A stretch of 64,000 nucleotides of DNA, taken from Candidatus Hydrogenedentota bacterium. GTDB taxonomy: Bacteria; Hydrogenedentota; Hydrogenedentia; Hydrogenedentales; CAITNO01. The stretch is from positions 1-64,000 of the forward strand of contig JAGPFE010000005.1 of NCBI GenBank assembly GCA_018056705.1. The letters are read 5' to 3'. Shown here piece after piece: positions 62,437-64,000 of this stretch (position 1 is the first letter of the stretch; each line of letters opens with the position of its first letter). The translations under genes and the position numbers were made by a program. Below the pieces are notes generated by a model. That model did not search any database. It was not told where the DNA came from and saw only the letters and a program-made list of their open reading frames with translations.

Positions 62437-62442
62437 TAAAAT
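62437..62442 (+). promoter_or_regulatory. Extended -10 box, probable eno promoter
   Basis: TAAAAT preceded by TGTGC, like the other extended -10 boxes here. No good -35 is visible. A second weaker candidate is TAGAAT near 62490. Confidence 0.4.
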
Positions 62443-62490
62443 AAAAACCAGTTCTGAATCCCACGGGTGTCACGGGGAGCAATACGCTAG

Positions 62491-63870
<1,380 letters not shown>

Positions 63871-63887
63871 TTTTTCCTGAAACGGGA

Positions 63888-63920
63888 GCGGGAGAGGCGT
63901 GAAGTCTCTCCCGCGTTTTC
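63888..63920 (+). terminator. Intrinsic terminator after eno
   Basis: Perfect 9-bp arms GCGGGAGAG / CTCTCCCGC (63888-63896 and 63906-63914) followed by GTTTTC. Confidence 0.85.
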
Positions 63921-63926
63921 ACATAT

Positions 63927-64000
63927 ATGGATCGCGTTTCCAAAACCGCCATCGTGATCGCCCTCGCGCTGACGCTGCTCATCGGCTTCGGCTATGCCCG
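63927..64000 (+). CDS. Start of a membrane or exported protein (runs off the right edge)
   Basis: ATG 63927 opens a frame MDRVSKTAIVIALALTLLIG that stays open to the edge (24 codons). It encodes a positively charged start and a hydrophobic helix, so a signal peptide or anchor. In many bacteria a septum protein of the FtsB/DivIC type follows eno, and this N-terminus would fit, but too little is present to say. The start lies only 6 bp behind the eno terminator and has no ribosome binding site. Confidence 0.45.
   Translation, partial: MDRVSKTAIVIALALTLLIGFGYA

Overview
The window is GC-rich, gene-dense bacterial chromosome with short intergenic gaps and many 1-28 nt gene overlaps. There is no prophage, CRISPR array, transposase or rRNA. 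Two prepilin-like proteins carry the N-terminal methylation motif and a C-terminal NHVPGG...DGHVEF signature (DUF1559-type). Together with abundant lipoproteins, TPR proteins and AP-endonuclease-2-type isomerases, this suggests a diderm of the Planctomycetota / Lentisphaerota / Candidatus Hydrogenedentota kind, with Hydrogenedentota my favoured guess. That placement is inference from protein style only.

Layout. 1-5.4 kb: an edge-truncated lipoprotein, a small membrane-anchored protein, a ferredoxin-tailed aldo/keto reductase, a SIS-domain protein, a TPR protein, signal peptidase I and a DtxR-like regulator. 5.4-8.5 kb: ATP sulfurylase and two sugar-phosphate isomerase-like TIM barrels on the minus strand. 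8.8-14.9 kb: minus-strand housekeeping genes, tRNA-Gln-prs-rplY-pth-ilvN, an intrinsic terminator, then a zinc-ribbon coiled-coil protein, accD and folC. 15.1-19.3 kb: prepilin-like protein 1, then a zinc/manganese-type ABC importer with a terminal methyltransferase. 19.3-23.9 kb: a BadF-type kinase-MurQ fusion, an unknown protein and a lysyl-endopeptidase-like secreted protease. 24-29.9 kb: a ribose-type ABC importer overlapping an ankyrin lipoprotein and RNase HI, then thrC. 30-36.8 kb: a crotonase, then a four-gene MacAB-TolC-like export operon. 37-41.6 kb: prepilin-like protein 2 and an ABC-2 exporter with a TPR protein. 42.2-43.2 kb: a DUF134 regulator with a NifX-like protein.

43.4-52.2 kb is the most interesting part. 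It is a type IV pilus cluster (pilB, pilT, pilS, pilR) led by a 923-residue protein. That protein joins a GspE/MshE-type N-terminal domain with apparently intact c-di-GMP-binding motifs, a 520-residue repetitive helical linker, and a complete DnaA-type AAA+ ATPase domain that lacks the DnaA DNA-binding domain. I know of no description of this architecture. No pilC lies in the cluster.

52.3-64 kb: an MltD-like LysM lytic transglycosylase, an autoregulated TetR protein with a 135-residue N-terminal extension, a radical SAM protein, an MFS transporter, a NagD-like phosphatase, threonine aldolase, tyrS, enolase and a truncated gene at the right edge. A dispersed REP-like repeat (TGTCATTTCGA...AGAAATCTT) sits in three of the four longest gene-free stretches. 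Several plus-strand genes share an extended -10 promoter of the form TGcTAtaAT.
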